The notes beneath the pieces are model-generated. The model was not told the DNA's origin. It worked only from the letters and a program-made list of their open reading frames with translations, and did not search any database. Below, piece after piece: positions 1 to 8,172 of a stretch of 64,000 bases of DNA (the stretch's first letter is position 1; every line of letters begins with the position of its first letter). A program made the translations under genes and the position numbers. The DNA is from CALMKX01 sp036274895 (lineage in GTDB: Bacteria; Acidobacteriota; Thermoanaerobaculia; Multivoradales; SZUA-115): contig DASUEU010000078.1 of NCBI GenBank assembly GCA_036274895.1, positions 22,035-86,034 of the forward strand, in the 5' to 3' direction.

Positions 1-2319
1 CGGGCGGCAGAGCAGGACGAGGCGGTCCACCCCGGGGGGGATCCGGGCTCCCAGGAAGGCGCCGTTGACCACCACCTTCTCCAGGGGCCGGCCATCCCGG
101 CGCACGGCTCGCCAGCTTTCGGGGTCGGGCAGCGAGGTGGCGAGCAGCCGATCCCCCTGTCGCGGACCCGGACCGGCGATCTGCACCTCGACCCTGGTGC
201 GCCGGGCGATCCGGCCCGCGGCTTCCTCTCCGGGCAGCGCACCCACGGGGGCGCCGTCGTCGAGCGGGCCCACCACGGCCACCCGGCGAGCATCCTTGAG
301 CCCGGCCAGCCAGCTCCCGAGGGCCGGCCGGTCTGGAAGGAGATCGACCCCCGATGCCAGGAACCAGCGGGGCAGGGCGTCGGGGTTGCGCCAGAGGGTG
401 TAGACGTCGAGGCGGGCCTCCGGCACCAGCTCGAGGCCGGCCGGCTGGGGCAGGGGATCGACCGACACCACCGCCCGGACGTTCAAGAAGTCCAGGAAGG
501 GCTGGTCCGGGCGGTTGAAGGGCGCGTAGTAGACCTGCATGGTTGGGGCGAAGCCGAACGCCGCGCCCAGCACGTCGAGCTGCTGCTGGGGCGCGAGGGG
601 ATTGTGGGGACGGACCTCGGCGATGCCGTAGGCCGGCAACAGGTCCGGGTAGATCAGGCGGTCCTGGCCCACGGCGCGGAAGGGTCCGCCCGCCGCCTCG
701 GTCTCGCGGCGGATCGCTTCGATCAGGGGGTTGGCCGGGTAGAACAGATCCGGCCGGCCCTCGGGCAGGGTGCGCCGGGCCCAGGGCAGCAGGTCACCGA
801 GAACCCCGGCGGCCAGCAGCAGGGTGGCCAGCCGGGCGGGCCAGGGCCCGGGCGTGCGCGAGCCGGCCGGCAGGAGCCGCGGCGCGATCACGGCCAGGAC
901 CAGGGCTGCCGTGAGCACCAGCCAGAGCCCGGCCGGCCCGGCCGCCGGGGCCACGGCGAGGCTCACCCCGGCCGCCGCCGCCCAGCCGAGCCAGGGCCGC
1001 CAGCCCGGCCGCCGGCGGTGGAGGGCGTCGAGGCCGTGGGCGGCGGCGATCGCCACGGCGAGGGTCATCGGCAGCAGCAGCCGGGAGTAGGCGAAGAGAC
1101 GCAAGGGAGGCAGGCGGTAGAGCTGCTCGTGGAGTAGGACCGGGTGGGCGGCGAGCACGAGGTAGGCCCCGGCCACCAGCAGCCAGGGGCGGGCCCGTCG
1201 CCGTCCGGCGGCGAGGGCGGCCAGGGCGCCGCCCAGGCCCACCAGGCCGGCGTAGCCGGAGAGGCAGTCCGGCCAGGAGATCACCCCGCGGAAGGTGTCA
1301 CCGTAGGGCATGCCGTAGGCCTGGGGGTTGGTCGGGGAGAGGATCAGCCGTCCCCGCCACTCGTACGACCAGCGCCAAGGCTTCGCCCCTGACGGCTGGA
1401 GAGCGCCGCCTTCGAGGGCCAGGGTGTCGGTCGCGCGCTGGCTGTCCCGGGCGTGCGCCGCGAAGGGCAGGAGCTGGGGGGCGGCCAGGGCGAAGCCCAA
1501 CGTGGCGGCCAGGGCGGCCGCGCCGATGCCCGAGAGGACGGCACGCCGCCGCCGGCGTCCCAGGGCCAGAGCGGCGACGGCGGCGAGCAGGCCACCGCCC
1601 GCGGCCGTCTCGGGGTGGCCGGAGAGCAGCACCAGGGCGGTGACCAGCCCGGTCGCCGCCACCGTTCGAGCCCGCGGCCGGCGGGCCACGGTCACGGCGC
1701 CCAGCACCAGCCAGGGCAGGAATGCGGCCGTCGTGGAGTGGGGAAAGAAGGCCCAACCGAAGATCCCCCCGCCGAGGCCGAAGCAAGTCGCCGCCACCCA
1801 GCTGGCCCAGCGGCTGGCGCCGGACTTGCGGCTGAGCAGCCAGGCGCCCTCGAAGGCCACCATCACTTTGAGCCAGAGGGCGACTAAGAAGAAGTACTGG
1901 ATGGGGAAGGCCCGGGTGGCCCAGCCGAGGGGCGAGAGGGCTCCGGCCTGGGGGTTGGCCCAGGGCGAGCTGCCGCCACCCGAGAGCTCGGACCAGAAAG
2001 GGAAACCGCCGTCCCTCCACAGACGGCGCACCTCCAGCTCCCAAGGCAGGAACTGGTTGACCGCGTCGTTGAGTTGCAGGAAGGCATCCGTGGGCGGAGC
2101 CGGTGGGGTCCCTGGGATCAGCGCGCCCAGGGAGGCCGTGGGCACCAGCAGGCGTTCGGGCGAGAGCCACGGCGCAAAGAGCAACCAGGGCAGGAGCGAG
2201 CCGGCGAGGGCCACGCGTCGCGGCAGCCGGGCACCCAGGGCCCGCGCGAGCAGCCAGAGCCCCAGCTGGGCCAGGCCGGAGAGGGCGAGCAGGCCCAGCG
2301 CGAGCTGCCAGGTCGCCAT
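1..2319 (-). CDS. YfhO-like multi-spanning membrane protein (3' end beyond window)
   Basis: An uninterrupted minus-strand frame starts at ATG 2319 and runs off the left edge (773 codons visible). It has many hydrophobic segments and the style of Pfam YfhO/GT-C-like membrane proteins: an early soluble loop with NQFLPWELEVRRLW and GGFPFWSELSGGG, and a C-terminal periplasmic part with VVVNGAFLGARIPPGVDRLV. In this family these proteins are thought to handle lipid-linked sugars for envelope glycans, but the substrate here cannot be told. The start lies 7 bases after the M23 peptidase stop, so the two genes are probably co-transcribed. The stop codon is not in the window. Family assignment is by pattern recognition only. 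Confidence 0.75.
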   Translation of the reverse strand, partial: MATWQLALGLLALSGLAQLGLWLLARALGARLPRRVALAGSLLPWLLFAPWLSPERLLVPTASLGALIPGTPPAPPTDAFLQLNDAVNQFLPWELEVRRLWRDGGFPFWSELSGGGSSPWANPQAGALSPLGWATRAFPIQYFFLVALWLKVMVAFEGAWLLSRKSGASRWASWVAATCFGLGGGIFGWAFFPHSTTAAFLPWLVLGAVTVARRPRARTVAATGLVTALVLLSGHPETAAGGGLLAAVAALALGRRRRRAVLSGIGAAALAATLGFALAAPQLLPFAAHARDSQRATDTLALEGGALQPSGAKPWRWSYEWRGRLILSPTNPQAYGMPYGDTFRGVISWPDCLSGYAGLVGLGGALAALAAGRRRARPWLLVAGAYLVLAAHPVLLHEQLYRLPPLRLFAYSRLLLPMTLAVAIAAAHGLDALHRRRPGWRPWLGWAAAAGVSLAVAPAAGPAGLWLVLTAALVLAVIAPRLLPAGSRTPGPWPARLATLLLAAGVLGDLLPWARRTLPEGRPDLFYPANPLIEAIRRETEAAGGPFRAVGQDRLIYPDLLPAYGIAEVRPHNPLAPQQQLDVLGAAFGFAPTMQVYYAPFNRPDQPFLDFLNVRAVVSVDPLPQPAGLELVPEARLDVYTLWRNPDALPRWFLASGVDLLPDRPALGSWLAGLKDARRVAVVGPLDDGAPVGALPGEEAAGRIARRTRVEVQIAGPGPRQGDRLLATSLPDPESWRAVRRDGRPLEKVVVNGAFLGARIPPGVDRLVLLCRP

Positions 2320-2325
2320 GGCGCC

Positions 2326-3708
2326 TCAGCGTGGGTCGAGGGGTAGCGCTGTCCCCAGTTTGGCCGAGAGGTGGGTCTCGAGCCAGCGGGGATCCCACCA
2401 CTCGACCGGGTTGACCGGCAAACCGTGCAGCAGCATCGAGAAGTGGAGGTGGTCGCCGCCGGCGAGCCCGGTCTTGCCGGTGGCTCCCAGCCGCTGCCCG
2501 GGCTCGACCATTTGGCCGGGCTCGACGTCGATCGACGACAGGTGCGAGTAGAGGCTGCCGAGGCCGTAGCCGTGGTCGAGGACCACGGTGTTGCCATAGA
2601 TGCCGAAGTATTCAGCCAGCACCACCTTGCCGCGGTTGGCCGCGGCCACCGGCGCCTTCTCGAAGGTCGCGAGGTCGAAGCCCAGGTGGTCCTGCTGGTC
2701 GACTTTCCTGCCCTGATAGAGGTAGGTGCGGCGGTCGGCGAAGGAGGCCATCACCGCCGAGCCCGGCAGCTGCCGGAAGGGCCGTCGCCACAAGAAGCCC
2801 GGCTCGGTCGCGGCCGCAAGGGTGCGCAGCCGCTGGTTGTTCTTGCGCCGTAGCTCGCCGTTGATCGCCAGGTAGGAGGCGAGCAGGTCGGCCTGCTCGC
2901 GCACCTCGGTGGTGCTGCCCAAGATCTCCGGCACCACCCGGGCGAGGAAGGCGTCGTCCACCGAGAGGGTGGCCGGCCGGGGCGGCCGAGCGGCGAAGCG
3001 GTCGAGGAACGAGCGCTCGCTGGCGTTGCCGGCGGCGTCCTCGGCGAGCAGCCGCACCGCCCCGGGGTCGGCCAGATCCCAAGGGATGCCGAAGAGGGCG
3101 AAACGCGTCCCAGGAGCGCCCCCGGGCAGGGCCGAGCCGGGGAAGAACCACTCCCCGGCGCGGACGCCGTCCCGGGTGGCATTCCCGGACAGACGGTAAA
3201 CCACTGCTCCGCTACCGCCCTGCGCCACGTTGTGCTGGGTTGAGAGCACCGAGAGGTTAGGAGGAGTCAACACCACCGGCAGGGCGATCTCGAGGCTCGC
3301 CGGGGCCGGGTCGCGCAGCCAGGTTCCGGCGCGCGCCGCCTCGACGTGGAGGGTGGCGGTCCCTTCCGCGAGCGCCGGCACGGACGCTTTGCCGACCTCG
3401 AGGCGCAGCTCGTCGTGCTCGACGGCGTCGGCCCAGGGAGCCCAGAACGGCCGCGGCTCGTAGGTCTTCTCGGCCAGCCGGTGGCGAGCTCCGTTCTGCT
3501 CGAGGTCGACGGTGATGCGGGAAAGGCCGCGTCGGGGCTCCGCCACGGTCACGGTGACCAGGGTCTTGCGGCCGATGGCGGCGCCGGAGGGTTGGACCTC
3601 GATGCGGGGGCTGGCACCGACGGCCAGCCAGCCGGCGAGGACGAACACGAGGAGGAGGGCGATCAGGCCCCGGAGGAACAGGCGGAACGATGCGGAGCGT
3701 CTCTTCAC
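2326..3708 (-). CDS. Membrane-anchored M23 (LytM) family peptidase
   Basis: Predicted zinc metallopeptidase acting on peptidoglycan or serving as a LytM regulator. The N-terminus is basic then hydrophobic (about residues 8-28), giving an inner-membrane anchor. A large periplasmic region follows, and the last ~130 residues are the M23 domain: HLGFDLA supplies the first His and Asp, then GLGSLYSHL, and GGDHLHFSM supplies the HxH pair, so the metal site looks intact. The start is taken as GTG 3708 (460 residues), which lies just after a TATAAC box at 3716-3721; an in-frame GTG at 3750 would add 14 residues. The YfhO-like gene follows by 7 bases. Confidence 0.85.
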   Translation of the reverse strand: MKRRSASFRLFLRGLIALLLVFVLAGWLAVGASPRIEVQPSGAAIGRKTLVTVTVAEPRRGLSRITVDLEQNGARHRLAEKTYEPRPFWAPWADAVEHDELRLEVGKASVPALAEGTATLHVEAARAGTWLRDPAPASLEIALPVVLTPPNLSVLSTQHNVAQGGSGAVVYRLSGNATRDGVRAGEWFFPGSALPGGAPGTRFALFGIPWDLADPGAVRLLAEDAAGNASERSFLDRFAARPPRPATLSVDDAFLARVVPEILGSTTEVREQADLLASYLAINGELRRKNNQRLRTLAAATEPGFLWRRPFRQLPGSAVMASFADRRTYLYQGRKVDQQDHLGFDLATFEKAPVAAANRGKVVLAEYFGIYGNTVVLDHGYGLGSLYSHLSSIDVEPGQMVEPGQRLGATGKTGLAGGDHLHFSMLLHGLPVNPVEWWDPRWLETHLSAKLGTALPLDPR

Positions 3709-3849
3709 GGGCGCCGTTATACCAAACCCCCGACCCGCGGACCCGTTCACGTCGCCATCCGGGTCGGGATTGCATAGTGTGAGACTTTGGTCAAAACGAC
3801 GTCCCCGCCCGACGCGGGGACACCAGCCGACAGCTGTCGAGGAGGCTCC

Positions 3850-4011
3850 ATGCTCGCTCTCTTTTCGCGGCCTGCGTTCTTCGCTTTCTTCCTGACCTTG
3901 ACCGTCCTCGCCGTCGCCGCGGGCAAGCGAGGGATGGACATGGACCCCTACGGGCTGGCGTCCGCCTTCGCCCCGGGGGGCTCCGAGACGGCGATCAACA
4001 CCGACAACTAG
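3850..4011 (+). CDS. Small hypothetical peptide (53 aa) with one hydrophobic segment
   Basis: ATG 3850 is preceded by a clear GGAGG at 3841-3845 with ideal spacing. The product has a hydrophobic N-terminus (about residues 5-24, LFSRPAFFAFFLTLTVLAVA) and then a short acidic/Gly tail ending in ETAINTDN. It looks like a membrane or secreted peptide. It is followed 68 bases later by the TPR protein gene on the same strand. No family is recognised. Translation is supported by the ribosome site only, so a function cannot be given. Confidence 0.5.
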   Translation: MLALFSRPAFFAFFLTLTVLAVAAGKRGMDMDPYGLASAFAPGGSETAINTDN

Positions 4012-4079
4012 CCCAGGGCCGGCTCGGCTCTGCGCTGCTCGGTCGCGCGGCAGTCCTCGACGACTTCCGGAGGGGAGCC

Positions 4080-5315
4080 GTGTCTCAGAAAAGTCCCCGA
4101 GCGCCCTTCTCTCCGCGGGTCACCTCAGATACGATTTCGCGAATGGTCGAGTCCGATGACGGATACGGTGCGGCTTTCTCCTCAGCCGTGCGCAGGGCCC
4201 TGGCGGAGGCAGGCCGCCAGCCGACTCCGGATCGGCTGCGTAAGAGTGTCGCGCAGCTGCTCGCCGTCAACGCTCACCAGGCTCGGCTGCTGCTGCGCAA
4301 CAAGCCGTCGTTGCCCAGCCCGGCCCTGGTGAGGGCCCTCCTTCGTCAGGCCGAGACCTGCCGTTCCAGTGACGTCGAGCGCGCCCAGCTCGCGGCCGAG
4401 CGGTCGCGGCAGGTCGCGGCCGTCCTGCGCGAGCGGGGCACGGCTCCCTACCTGGTCTGGGACCTCGAAGCCCAGTCCCTGATCGTCTCCGGCAACCTCC
4501 ACCGACTCCAGGACCAGCTGCAACGGGCCGAGCGAGCCTTCGGGGAGGCCTCGCGGGCGGTGCGCCTCGGCTCGGGAGACCCGCTGCTCGCCGCCGAGCT
4601 GGCGGCTCAGCTCGCGGCCCTGAAGCGAGACCAGCGCCACTTCGACGAGGCCCTCCGCCTGCTCGAGATCGCCGAGCGGCGATTCCGCCGGGCCGGAGAC
4701 CTCCATCAGGCCGGCCGGGTGCTGCTGCTGGCCGCCACCACCTGGCGCCAGGTGGGACAGCTCTCCCGGGCCCTCGCCTGCCACCTCGAAGCCGCCGACC
4801 TCCTCGACTTCGAGCGGGAGCCGGGTCTACGGTACAAGGTGCTCCACAACCTGGTGGTGCTCTACGAGCAACTCGGCCAGCCGGGCCATGCGCTGTTGAT
4901 CCACGCCCAGCTGGGCCGGGTCCGCGACGTCCAGCTGGCCCGCACGGACCGGCTCCGCGAGCACTGGCTGGAGGGCTGGCTGCTGGCTTCGCTGGGTGCC
5001 GCCGAGCAGGGACGGGGCATCCTCGACCAGGTGCGCCGAGCCTTCCTGGCTGAGAAGCGCTCCTACGACGCCGCCCTGGTCACCCTCGACCTGGCCCGGC
5101 TCTGCCTCCAGCAGGGACTTCAGGGCGAGGTGCGCCGGCTGGTCGGGGAGATGCTGCCGGTCTTCGCCGCTCTCGAGATCGAGCGCGAGGCCCGCGAAGC
5201 GGTCTCTCTCTTCCTGCAAGCCGCCGAGGCCGGGAGGCTCACCCCCGAGCTGATCGGGGCGGTGCGGGCGGGCCTGGGCGTGGCGCCCGCGAGCCGCGCT
5301 CAGCGCCCGTCCTGA
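4080..5315 (+). CDS. Tetratricopeptide-like repeat protein
   Basis: 411 residues from GTG 4080, which has GGAGGGGA just upstream; ATG 4143 is an alternative. Residues ~25-110 are a helical region (LRKSVAQLLAVNAHQARLLL) and residues ~120-380 are helical pairs of TPR type (for example GNLHRLQDQLQRAERAFGEA and DLHQAGRVLLLAATTWRQVG). There is no signal peptide, so it is probably cytoplasmic and a protein-protein scaffold or regulator. Its last 16 bases overlap the 3' end of the convergent gene at 5300-5926. The partner is not known; the small peptide at 3850 is the nearest candidate by position. Confidence 0.75.
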   Translation: MSQKSPRAPFSPRVTSDTISRMVESDDGYGAAFSSAVRRALAEAGRQPTPDRLRKSVAQLLAVNAHQARLLLRNKPSLPSPALVRALLRQAETCRSSDVERAQLAAERSRQVAAVLRERGTAPYLVWDLEAQSLIVSGNLHRLQDQLQRAERAFGEASRAVRLGSGDPLLAAELAAQLAALKRDQRHFDEALRLLEIAERRFRRAGDLHQAGRVLLLAATTWRQVGQLSRALACHLEAADLLDFEREPGLRYKVLHNLVVLYEQLGQPGHALLIHAQLGRVRDVQLARTDRLREHWLEGWLLASLGAAEQGRGILDQVRRAFLAEKRSYDAALVTLDLARLCLQQGLQGEVRRLVGEMLPVFAALEIEREAREAVSLFLQAAEAGRLTPELIGAVRAGLGVAPASRAQRPS

Positions 5316-5926
5316 CCCCCGGATCCCGAGAGCCGCCGCACCAACCCCATCACCTCCGACCAGCGTGGACTGTCCAGAGCCCAGGAGCGGGAAGCCCCCG
5401 GCACCTGGAAGAGGTCGGTCCAGAAGTCCTCGGGCGCTACCCCGGAGCGGTCGATGAGGCTCGAGGCGTCGGCGAGGGGAAGATCCGCCAAGAGGTCGGC
5501 GCTGACCGTCGGAGCACCCCCTTCGCCACCCGGCTTGAGGGGATGAGGCGCCGCCTCCGCGAGCCGCCGCCCGAGCAGGAGGCCGAAGCGATCGGCGAGG
5601 TCGTCCGGGTCGGCGGGCCGCGTCTCCTCCAGCCGCCGGGCCTGCTCGAAGAGCTCGCCGGCGGTCGGCGTGTCCGGGTCGGACGGTTCACCCGCGAGGG
5701 CCGGGAAGGCCGGGCGCTGCCAATCGGTCAGGGAAGGGGGGCTCCAGCCCGGCAGCGGGTAGAGCCGGCCGAAGAAGTAGCCGGGGGAGACGCCGAGCCG
5801 GGAGAGGGTCCGGAAGAGATCGCGAACCGTGAGCCCCGGCCCTCCCACAGGCTCGCGCAAGCCGCGGCGATCGAGCTCCTCGTCGAGGGCCGAAGTGATG
5901 CGTGCCGCTTCCGAGCCGGGGTCCAC
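5300..5926 (-). CDS. Hypothetical protein, possible N-terminal helix-turn-helix
   Basis: 208 residues with no recognised family. The N-terminus (residues ~30-60, LTVRDLFRTLSRLGVSPGYFF) has the spacing of a helix-turn-helix of XRE type. The rest is acidic and Pro/Leu-rich with no membrane segment or signal peptide. It lies directly downstream of the ECF sigma factor gene (44 bases after its stop, same strand), so a regulatory role is possible but only inferred from place. It converges with the TPR gene with a 16-base overlap. Confidence 0.6.
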   Translation of the reverse strand: MDPGSEAARITSALDEELDRRGLREPVGGPGLTVRDLFRTLSRLGVSPGYFFGRLYPLPGWSPPSLTDWQRPAFPALAGEPSDPDTPTAGELFEQARRLEETRPADPDDLADRFGLLLGRRLAEAAPHPLKPGGEGGAPTVSADLLADLPLADASSLIDRSGVAPEDFWTDLFQVPGASRSWALDSPRWSEVMGLVRRLSGSGGQDGR

Positions 5927-5969
5927 GAGCCTGAGTCTAGCGCGCCGCGTCGCGCGCCGCGCCGGCGGC

Positions 5970-6554
5970 TCAGGAGGCGAGGGCGGCGATGGGGCGCTGG
6001 GGCGCCAGCTCGTTGAACAGCCAGGCTTTGGCCCGGCGCCACTCGCGGTGGATGGTCTCGGGGGAGAGGTGGAGCTGGTCGGCTGTTTCCTCGACGGTGA
6101 GCCCGGCGAAGACCCGCAGCTCCACCACCGTGGCCTTGCGCGGATCGAGATCGGCGAGGCGGGTCAGCGCCTGGTCGAGGGCCAGCAGGTCGGGGGTCGG
6201 GCCGGTGGTCATCGCCACTCCCTCGGCCAGGCTGACCCGCAGGCCGCTGCCGCCTCGCTTCTCGGCCCGGCGACGGCGCGCGTGGTCCACCAGGACCCGG
6301 CGCATCAGTCGGGCGGCGAAGGCGAAGAAGTGGCGGCGGTTCTCCCACGACACCTCGTGGGCTCGGCAGAGGCGCAGGAACGCCTCATGAACGACAGCCG
6401 TGGCCTGGAGGGTGTGGTCGGCGCGCTCATGGACGAGCTGCCGTGCGGCGATCCGGCGCAGCTCCTCGTAGACCAGGGGGAGGAGGCGATCGGCGGCGCG
6501 GGCGTCGCCCGCGGCCCAATCATGGAGCAGCTCGGTGACTGGCGTGGTTTTCAT
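5970..6554 (-). CDS. ECF-subfamily RNA polymerase sigma factor (TIGR02999-like)
   Basis: 194 residues with region 2 (LVYEELRRIAARQL, HTLQATAVVHEAFLRL, RRHFFAFAARLMRRVLVDHAR) and region 4 (VVELRVFAGLTVEETADQLH). The phrases are diagnostic of the Acidobacteria/Planctomycetes ECF group of TIGR02999 (Sigma70_ECF_HAK). It would direct core RNA polymerase to a small regulon. The start ATG 6554 sits 5 bases after a TATAAG box, suggesting a leaderless mRNA. No anti-sigma gene is adjacent. The gene is divergent from the sulfatase gene across a 112-base gap, so that gene is a possible target. Confidence 0.88.
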   Translation of the reverse strand: MKTTPVTELLHDWAAGDARAADRLLPLVYEELRRIAARQLVHERADHTLQATAVVHEAFLRLCRAHEVSWENRRHFFAFAARLMRRVLVDHARRRRAEKRGGSGLRVSLAEGVAMTTGPTPDLLALDQALTRLADLDPRKATVVELRVFAGLTVEETADQLHLSPETIHREWRRAKAWLFNELAPQRPIAALAS

Positions 6555-6666
6555 GTGCTTATAGCATAACCGGGTCAGGGCTTCTTGTCGCGCTACGCCC
6601 GAACGTGACCCACGGTTCCAGCAAGCCCCACGCCAGCCTCGAAAGTGCGTGCTAACCTGCGCGGCG

Positions 6667-8172
6667 ATGCTGGATCCTGCCCCCACCGCGCGCTGGTTTC
6701 GACCTCTTCTGGTGACGGTCGCGTTGCTCGCGACGGCGGCCTGCTCCAAGGAAGGGGAGCCCGCCCGGCCGGCCGTGGCGACCGCGCCGCCGCTGGCCCC
6801 GCCGCGCGTGGCGCCTGCCCCCCGGGACCGGCCGAACATCCTCTTCATCGTCTCGGACGACCTCGCGGCGCGCCTGTCGATCAACGGGGATCCGATCGCC
6901 AAGACTCCGAACGTCGACCGCCTGGCGGAGCGCGGCGTGCGCTTCGACCGCGCCTACTGCCAGTTCCCCCTCTGCAACCCCTCGCGAGCCTCCTTCCTCA
7001 CCGGTCGCTATCCCCACCGCACGGGAGTGCTGGGCAACCTCGACGCCCTGCGCGATCGCATGCCGGACGCGGTCACCCTGCCGCAGCTCTTGCACCAGGC
7101 TGGCTACGTCACCCGCCGGGTCGGCAAGGTCTTCCACGGCGGCCTCGACGATCCCGCTTCCTGGGACGAGGGCGGCGAGGTGGTGCAGCCGGTGGCCACC
7201 AAGGCCCCGACGACGGTTCAGAAGGAGCAGCGCCGGCGCACCAGCGACCAGTGGAAGGCCCTGGCCAAGGAGGAGGGGCTCGCCGACCAGGTCGCCGCCA
7301 CCACGGCGATCGAGATGCTGGGCCGGGCCAAGACCGACGACCGCCCCTTCTTCCTCGCCGTCGGTTTCCTGCGGCCCCACGCGCCTCTCTTTGCCCCCAA
7401 GAAGTACTTCGATCTCTACCCGCCACGGCAGATGCCGCTGCCCGTCGACTTCGCCCGCCGGCCCAAGCCCTTGCCGGGGGCCCCCGCGGTGGCCTTGCTG
7501 CGGCGCAACGGCGACCTCTTCATCGACCGGCCCTCGAAGCCCCGGGAGGCGCGCCAGGCGATCGCCGCCTACTACGCCTGCGTCTCTTTCGTCGACGCCC
7601 AGGTCGGCCGGCTGCTCGACGCCCTCGAGGCCGAGGGCCTCGCCGAGCGTACGGTGATCGTCTTCCTGGGCGACAACGGCTACCACCTGGGGCAGAAGGG
7701 TAAGTGGTCGAAGGACTCGTCGCTCTATGAGCCGGCGGTGAAGGTCCCCCTGCTGATCGTCGCGCCCGGGCCCTACGCCCGCGGGGCCGCGAGCCCGCGT
7801 ACCGTTGAGCTGGTCGACCTCTATTCGACGCTGGCCGAGCTGGCGGGTGCGGCGCTACCCGGGGGTGAGGATGGCCTGAGCCTGGTGCCCCTGTTGCGGG
7901 ATCCGAGCGCCTCGCGGGAGCGGGGCGCGGTGTCGGTCGCGGCCTGGGGCGGTGAGATCGTCGGCCGCACCGTCCGCACCGAGCGCTATCGCTACACCGA
8001 GTGGTTCGGCGGCGACCGCGGGATCGAGCTCTACGACTACCAGCAGGATCCCAATGAGCTCGAGAACCTGGCCCGAGATCACGCCACCAAGACCCTGCGG
8101 GCACAGCTCGCCCAGCAGCTCGGAGCGCGGGTGCCGGTGCCCGCCGGGCAGGGCAAGAAGAAGGGCCGCTAA
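6667..8172 (+). CDS. Lipoprotein sulfatase (S1 family, iduronate-2-sulfatase-like)
   Basis: 501 residues from ATG 6667 (GTG 6649 is in frame). The N-terminus is a lipoprotein signal with Cys26 after LLATAA. NILFIVSDD holds the metal-binding Asp pair, and CNPSR (Cys103) is the sulfatase signature whose Cys becomes formylglycine. Later come HGGLDDPASWDE, DNGYHLGQKGKWSKDS and ELYDYQQDPNELENLA, as in iduronate-2-sulfatase-like enzymes. It probably hydrolyses sulfate esters on external polysaccharides. A formylglycine-generating enzyme is needed but not seen in the window. Its stop codon overlaps the stop of the convergent BNR protein gene. Confidence 0.9.
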   Translation: MLDPAPTARWFRPLLVTVALLATAACSKEGEPARPAVATAPPLAPPRVAPAPRDRPNILFIVSDDLAARLSINGDPIAKTPNVDRLAERGVRFDRAYCQFPLCNPSRASFLTGRYPHRTGVLGNLDALRDRMPDAVTLPQLLHQAGYVTRRVGKVFHGGLDDPASWDEGGEVVQPVATKAPTTVQKEQRRRTSDQWKALAKEEGLADQVAATTAIEMLGRAKTDDRPFFLAVGFLRPHAPLFAPKKYFDLYPPRQMPLPVDFARRPKPLPGAPAVALLRRNGDLFIDRPSKPREARQAIAAYYACVSFVDAQVGRLLDALEAEGLAERTVIVFLGDNGYHLGQKGKWSKDSSLYEPAVKVPLLIVAPGPYARGAASPRTVELVDLYSTLAELAGAALPGGEDGLSLVPLLRDPSASRERGAVSVAAWGGEIVGRTVRTERYRYTEWFGGDRGIELYDYQQDPNELENLARDHATKTLRAQLAQQLGARVPVPAGQGKKKGR

